From contig NZ_JNYQ01000009.1 of the NCBI RefSeq assembly GCF_000717245.1, positions 124,001 to 188,000 on the forward strand: 64,000 bases of DNA, read 5' to 3'. This DNA comes from Kitasatospora papulosa (GTDB taxonomy: Bacteria > Actinomycetota > Actinomycetes > Streptomycetales > Streptomycetaceae). The first letter of the stretch is position 1. Each line of letters opens with the position of its first letter. Shown one piece after another: positions 60,649 to 64,000 of this stretch. The notes beneath the pieces are model-generated. The model was not told the DNA's origin and did not search any database. It saw only the letters and a program-made list of their open reading frames with translations. The position numbers and the translations under genes are program-made.

Positions 60649-61119
60649 CTATTCGCTGTGCGCGAAGAGCTTGAGCACCGGTACGCCGACCTTGTGACGG
60701 GCCCGGGACGCCCAGTCACGGTGGAAGAACTCCTCGACGTAGTGGGGCGCCGTCAGCACGATGACCTCGTCGGCACCCGAGTCGTCGACCACCGTCTTCA
60801 GTTTGTCCAGGGGATGGTCCTCGACGACCTGCCCGACGGCCTCCGCGCCCGCCTCGCGCAGCTCCCGGAGGGAGTACTCCAGCGCCATCTCGGCCGGCTC
60901 CCTGGCCTCGTCGCCCTCCGGCCGGTCCCCTTCACGGACCGCCTCCCGGAGCTCGCCGATCGCCACGTCGTCGATCGCCCGCAGGAGGACGTCGGCCTGG
61001 TCGCTGCGGGGCTGCATCAGTACGACGAACGAGATCCGCTCCTCGCCGTGGAGGGTGGTGACGAATTCCACGTCCTCGGGGGTGAGCGGCTTCTCGATCA
61101 TCAAAACGCTAGTGAACAC
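60649..61119 (-). CDS. Usp-like small cytoplasmic protein
   Basis: This 156-residue protein is related to universal-stress-type alpha/beta proteins. It has a long helix LAAPAEMALEYSLRELREAGAE-type central segment (about 75-97), here seen as AEMALEYSLRELREAGAEAV, then DDSGADEVIVLTAPHYVEEF and a C-terminal VPVLKLFAHSE. Streptomyces copies are often mislabelled as indole-3-glycerol phosphate synthase; no barrel or TrpC motif is present. The GTG at 61119 has GAAGGGC nine bases upstream. The role is unknown. Confidence 0.72.
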   Translation of the reverse strand: MFTSVLMIEKPLTPEDVEFVTTLHGEERISFVVLMQPRSDQADVLLRAIDDVAIGELREAVREGDRPEGDEAREPAEMALEYSLRELREAGAEAVGQVVEDHPLDKLKTVVDDSGADEVIVLTAPHYVEEFFHRDWASRARHKVGVPVLKLFAHSE

Positions 61120-61260
61120 GACAGGCGCCCTTCCGCTTCATCTCGTCGGCCTGGCGGCCGGCCGCTGTTGCCGAAACCATCCTTCCCCGCAATTGCACGG
61201 GGTCGGCAGGACTAAGTGTGCCCATCCGGAGCTAACCGGAACGGGCAATTCCGCTAAATG

Positions 61261-62034
61261 TCAGATCTTCCCGTACCGGGTGAAGAGGAATCCCGCCTCC
61301 TCCAGGAGGGAGACGAGGGCGAAACGTTCCGGCACGGGGACGGCGGGCCCGCCCGCGATGCGCTGCGCGTCGCCCGCGGTGAGCAGCGGTGAGAGGGTCA
61401 GGCAGAGCTCGTCCAGCACCCCCGCGGCCACGAACTGGCCGAGCAGCCGCGGCCCGCCCTCGGTGAGGAGCCGGCCGAGACCGCGGGCGGCGAGTTCCGC
61501 GACCGCGCGGGCCGGGTCGACGGCGGATCCGTCACCGGCGAACACCACCTCGGCCCCCGACTCCCGGGCCGCCCGGACCCGGTCCGACGGCGCCGCCGAT
61601 CCGGTGATCACGAGCGTGGGCACCAGCGGCGAGACGAAGAGCGGGAGCGAGAAGTCCAGGTCCAGGCTCGCGCTGACGACCGCGACGGCCGGGGCGGGCC
61701 CCTGTCCCGCCGCCTCGCGCCGGGCGGCGAAGGCCTCGCGGGCCCTCGCGGGCCGGTAGCCCTCCAGGCGGACCGTCTCGGCGCCGACGACGACCGCGTC
61801 GGCCAGTCCGCGCAGGGTCCCGAAGACGCGCATGTCCGCGGCGCAGGAGATGCCCTGGGAGCGGCCGTCGTGCTGGGCGGCGCCGTCGAGGGTGGAGACC
61901 ATGTTCGCCCGCAGCCAGGGACGCCGCCCGCCGGGGTAGGCGTAGGCGTCGGCCAGCTCGTCGAGGGTCCACTCGCGGTCGGTGGCGGGAGCGGCTGGGG
62001 TGGGCGGGTCCGGCACGGGGATCAGGCGTCGCAT
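61261..62034 (-). CDS. Pyrimidine reductase family protein (RibD C-terminal domain)
   Basis: This 257-residue protein consists of a RibD C-terminal/dihydrofolate-reductase-like domain. NMVSTLDGAAQHDGRSQGIS, GLADAVVVGAETVRLEGYRP and LLTEGGPRLLGQF are the conserved segments for NADPH and the ribosylamino-pyrimidine substrate. It lacks the deaminase domain of RibD. It may be a stand-alone riboflavin-pathway reductase or act on a related compound. It diverges from zapE. Confidence 0.88.
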   Translation of the reverse strand: MRRLIPVPDPPTPAAPATDREWTLDELADAYAYPGGRRPWLRANMVSTLDGAAQHDGRSQGISCAADMRVFGTLRGLADAVVVGAETVRLEGYRPARAREAFAARREAAGQGPAPAVAVVSASLDLDFSLPLFVSPLVPTLVITGSAAPSDRVRAARESGAEVVFAGDGSAVDPARAVAELAARGLGRLLTEGGPRLLGQFVAAGVLDELCLTLSPLLTAGDAQRIAGGPAVPVPERFALVSLLEEAGFLFTRYGKI

Positions 62035-62093
62035 GATCCGCAGTCTGGCACGGCGCGGGAGGCCTTCCGGGAGAGGCCTTAAGGTGGAGAGTT

Positions 62094-63185
62094 GTGTCGT
62101 CCTCCACAGCCGTGCCGGGGCAGAGCCCCATAGCCGAAACGGCCCCGCAGTCCCTGTGCGCCCTCGAGCCGCGTGTCCCCGCCGACCGTCTGGTCGCGGA
62201 GATGGTGCCGCCGCCGCGCTTCGACTCGGTGCGCTTCGATACGTACGTGCCCGACCCGAACCAGCCGAGCCAGACCGAGGCGGTCGAGGTGCTCGGCTCC
62301 TTCGCGGCCGGGCTGGGCGGTGCGCACGCCACGGGGTCGGCCAGGCGCAGGTGGTTCGGCAGGAAGCCCGCCGCGCCCACCGGGCCCCGCGGTGTCTATC
62401 TCGACGGCGGGTACGGCGTCGGCAAGACGCACCTGCTGGCCTCCCTCTGGCACGCCACCCCGGCCGCGCCGTCGCTCAAGGCCTTCGGCACCTTCGTCGA
62501 GCTGACCAACCTGGTCGGCGCGCTGGGCTTCCAGCAGACCGTGCAGACCCTGAGCGGGCACCGGCTGCTCTGCATCGACGAATTCGAGCTGGACGACCCG
62601 GGTGACACCGTCCTGGTGTCGTCCCTGCTCAGCAGGCTGGTCGAAGCGGGCGTCGCACTGGCCGCCACCTCGAACACCCTGCCCGGCAAACTCGGCGAAG
62701 GCCGTTTCGCGGCCGCCGACTTCCTCCGCGAGATCCAGGGGCTGTCCTCGCACTTCCGGCCGTTGCGGATCGACGGCGAGGACTACCGTCACCGCGGACT
62801 GCCCGAGGCGCCGCCGCCGTACTCCGACGACCAGGTCACCAGGGCCGCGTACGCGACGGCCGGGTCCTCGCTCGACGACTTCCCGGGCCTGCTCGGCCAC
62901 CTGGCCAAGGTGCACCCGAGCCGGTACGGCGCGCTGACGGACGGGATCACGGCGGTCTGCCTCACCGAGGTGCAGCCGGTGCCCGACCAGTCGACGGCCC
63001 TGCGCCTCGTGGTGCTGGCGGACCGGCTGTACGACCGCGAGGTCCCGGTGCTCGCCTCCGGTGTCCCCTTCGACCGGCTGTTCAGTGACGAGATGCTGAA
63101 CGGCGGGTACCGCAAGAAGTACTTCCGGGCCATCTCCCGGCTGACGGCACTGGCACGTGACGCAAAGGGACTGGTGGCGCAGTAG
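62094..63185 (+). CDS. zapE: AFG1-type ATPase, cell division protein ZapE
   Basis: This 363-residue ATPase has Walker A in LDGGYGVGKTHLLAS near residue 102, Walker B in LLCIDEFELDDPGDT near 160, the sensor region AATSNTLPGKLGEGRF near 190 and the C-terminal arginine-rich CTRYG-like segment NGGYRKKYFRAISRL. It belongs to the AFG1/LACE1 family; the E. coli member ZapE destabilises FtsZ rings. TAAGGT at 62080-62085 as a -10 would place the transcript start at the GTG, so the gene may be leaderless. Confidence 0.92.
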   Translation: MSSSTAVPGQSPIAETAPQSLCALEPRVPADRLVAEMVPPPRFDSVRFDTYVPDPNQPSQTEAVEVLGSFAAGLGGAHATGSARRRWFGRKPAAPTGPRGVYLDGGYGVGKTHLLASLWHATPAAPSLKAFGTFVELTNLVGALGFQQTVQTLSGHRLLCIDEFELDDPGDTVLVSSLLSRLVEAGVALAATSNTLPGKLGEGRFAAADFLREIQGLSSHFRPLRIDGEDYRHRGLPEAPPPYSDDQVTRAAYATAGSSLDDFPGLLGHLAKVHPSRYGALTDGITAVCLTEVQPVPDQSTALRLVVLADRLYDREVPVLASGVPFDRLFSDEMLNGGYRKKYFRAISRLTALARDAKGLVAQ

Positions 63186-63267
63186 GTTCGGGGGCGAAGG
63201 GCGTACGGGTTCCCGAGGGTGCCGCGTACGTCCGGATGACCACGCACACCGTTCGAAGGGATCCAGC

Positions 63268-63693
63268 ATGGCTACCACGCGTCAGGCGCACACGGTCTGG
63301 GAAGGCAACCTGCTCGAGGGCAAGGGCGTCGTCACCCTCGACTCCTCCGGGATCGGGGAGTACCCCGTCTCCTGGCCGTCGCGCGCGGAGAAGGCGAACG
63401 GGAAGACCAGCCCGGAGGAGCTCATCGCCGCCGCGCACTCCAGCTGCTTCTCGATGGCGCTGTCCAACGGCCTGGCCACGGCGGGCACCCCGCCGACCCG
63501 GCTGAACACCCAGGCCGAGGTCACGTTCCAGCCCGGTACCGGCATCACCGGCATCCACCTCACGGTGGAGGGCGAGGTCCCGGGTCTGGACGAGGCGGGC
63601 TTCGTGAAGGCCGCCGAGGACGCCAAGGCGAACTGCCCGGTCAGCCAGGCGCTCACCGGCACCACCATCACGCTCACCGCGTCGCTGGCCTGA
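63268..63693 (+). CDS. OsmC family peroxiredoxin
   Basis: This 141-residue protein has the OsmC fold with the two redox cysteines in AAAHSSCFSMALS and AKANCPVSQAL, and an N-terminal Arg/Glu pair in the active-site region. It reduces organic hydroperoxides with dithiol cofactors. The sequence resembles OsmC more than OhrA. The ATG at 63268 has AAGGGAT eight bases upstream. A hairpin follows. Confidence 0.9.
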   Translation: MATTRQAHTVWEGNLLEGKGVVTLDSSGIGEYPVSWPSRAEKANGKTSPEELIAAAHSSCFSMALSNGLATAGTPPTRLNTQAEVTFQPGTGITGIHLTVEGEVPGLDEAGFVKAAEDAKANCPVSQALTGTTITLTASLA

Positions 63694-63701
63694 TCCCACC
63701 C

Positions 63702-63730
63702 GTCCCTGGGGCACCACTCGCCCCGGGGAC
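63702..63730 (+). terminator. Hairpin after the OsmC gene
   Basis: GTCCCTGGGG (63702-63711) pairs with CCCCGGGGAC (63721-63730), with one G-U pair and a 9-base loop, eight bases after the stop codon. Confidence 0.65.
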
Positions 63731-63826
63731 ACAGGGGGCATCGTGGCCCGCATGGTTCCCGCGCGCCACCATGCGTGGTACACACATGCGGGTCACTTCA
63801 CCTGTCCGCCAACAGGGAGTTGCCTC

Positions 63827-64000
63827 ATGTCATCCGCACCTCGACGACTCGCAACACGACGACAGGTCCTGGCCGGAAGCGCCGCGACCGCCGCCTCGGT
63901 CGCCTTCACCGGGGCCTTCACCGAACTCTTCTCCGGCACCGCCGACGCCCGCGGTCACAGCGGCTACGGCCCTCTCGTGCCGGATCCCGACGGCCTGCTC
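63827..64000 (+). CDS. PhoX-type (DUF839) secreted phosphatase, 3' end outside the window
   Basis: The first 58 residues are visible. They begin MSSAPRRLATRRQVLAGSAA, a twin-arginine signal, followed by a cleavable region to about residue 42 (GTADARG) and the mature start HSGYGPLVPDPDGLL. That start is typical of Streptomyces PhoX-family alkaline phosphatases and DUF839 relatives. The active-site residues lie beyond the window, so the enzyme class rests on the N-terminal pattern. AGGGAG lies seven bases before the ATG. Confidence 0.75.
   Translation, partial: MSSAPRRLATRRQVLAGSAATAASVAFTGAFTELFSGTADARGHSGYGPLVPDPDGLL

Noticed and set aside
63791..63810. PHO box before the PhoX-type gene
   Set aside because: CTTCACCTGTC resembles one repeat unit, but no second unit at the 11-base period was found, so a PhoP site is not supported.
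1..64000. CRISPR arrays, tRNA genes, transposases, integrases and attachment sites
   Set aside because: None was recognised. No repeated spacer pattern, cloverleaf or recombinase motif was seen on either strand.

Overview
The window is chromosomal DNA from a high-GC actinomycete, almost certainly a Streptomyces. Codon third positions are nearly all G or C, GTG starts and 4-base ATGA/GTGA overlaps are frequent, several genes look leaderless, and secreted proteins carry twin-arginine or long Streptomyces-type signals. Many genes match well-known streptomycete families: SirA, a streptogrisin-type protease, the SAV2148 HEPN family, TreY/TreZ/GlgX, DUF1707-FHA and FCD-GntR. No tRNA, rRNA, CRISPR array, insertion sequence or prophage was seen.

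Layout. 1-9410: a sulfate/sulfonate assimilation operon. It has a truncated Cys-containing leader peptide, sulfite reductase, a small zinc-ribbon protein, cysH, cysC, cysD, cysN, a sulfonate-type ABC transporter and a sirohydrochlorin chelatase. It covers sulfur import, activation, reduction and the sirohaem cofactor. 9487-14924 (minus strand): small enzymes and two secreted proteases (S1 and S8). 15231-20708: an exopolysaccharide-type operon with nucleotide-sugar dehydrogenase, Tat-exported lectin-like protein, processive GT2, a 35-aa membrane peptide and a PgaB-like deacetylase. It appears to carry two lesions: an in-frame TGA in the dehydrogenase and a probable one-base frameshift at the start of the GT2. 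20718-25068: a macrolide-type glycosyltransferase with a palindromic operator, and a sugar ABC transporter. 25194-28635: a phosphotransferase, a lipoprotein, an exonuclease and a HEPN protein.

29015-39831: glycogen/trehalose metabolism. glgX, treY and treZ are interspersed with an FHA protein, two paralogous GNAT acetyltransferases and a GH1 beta-glucosidase. 39854-45413: an M24 peptidase, a P-loop kinase, a VOC protein, a LysR regulator and the tdh-kbl threonine-to-glycine pair. 45710-48560: two divergent MarR regulators and a DHA2-type exporter, with a promoter/operator that makes one regulator leaderless. 48636-52051: a small Cys-rich protein, a large GAP1-like protein and a Cys-rich putative metal-binding protein. 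52101-55725: an FCD-GntR regulator with two GGTATAC operator-like sites upstream of two Tat-exported amidohydrolases. 55872-58680: tandem perfect palindromes, a leaderless TetR regulator and an MmpL-type transporter. 58793-64000: msrB-murC, a Usp-like protein, a RibD-C reductase, zapE, an OsmC protein and the start of a PhoX-type gene.

The most interesting points are the sulfur operon with its leader peptide and downstream coupled micro-ORFs, the doubly damaged exopolysaccharide operon, the exported amidohydrolase pair with its own regulator, and four clear operator palindromes. All functions are inferred from sequence only.
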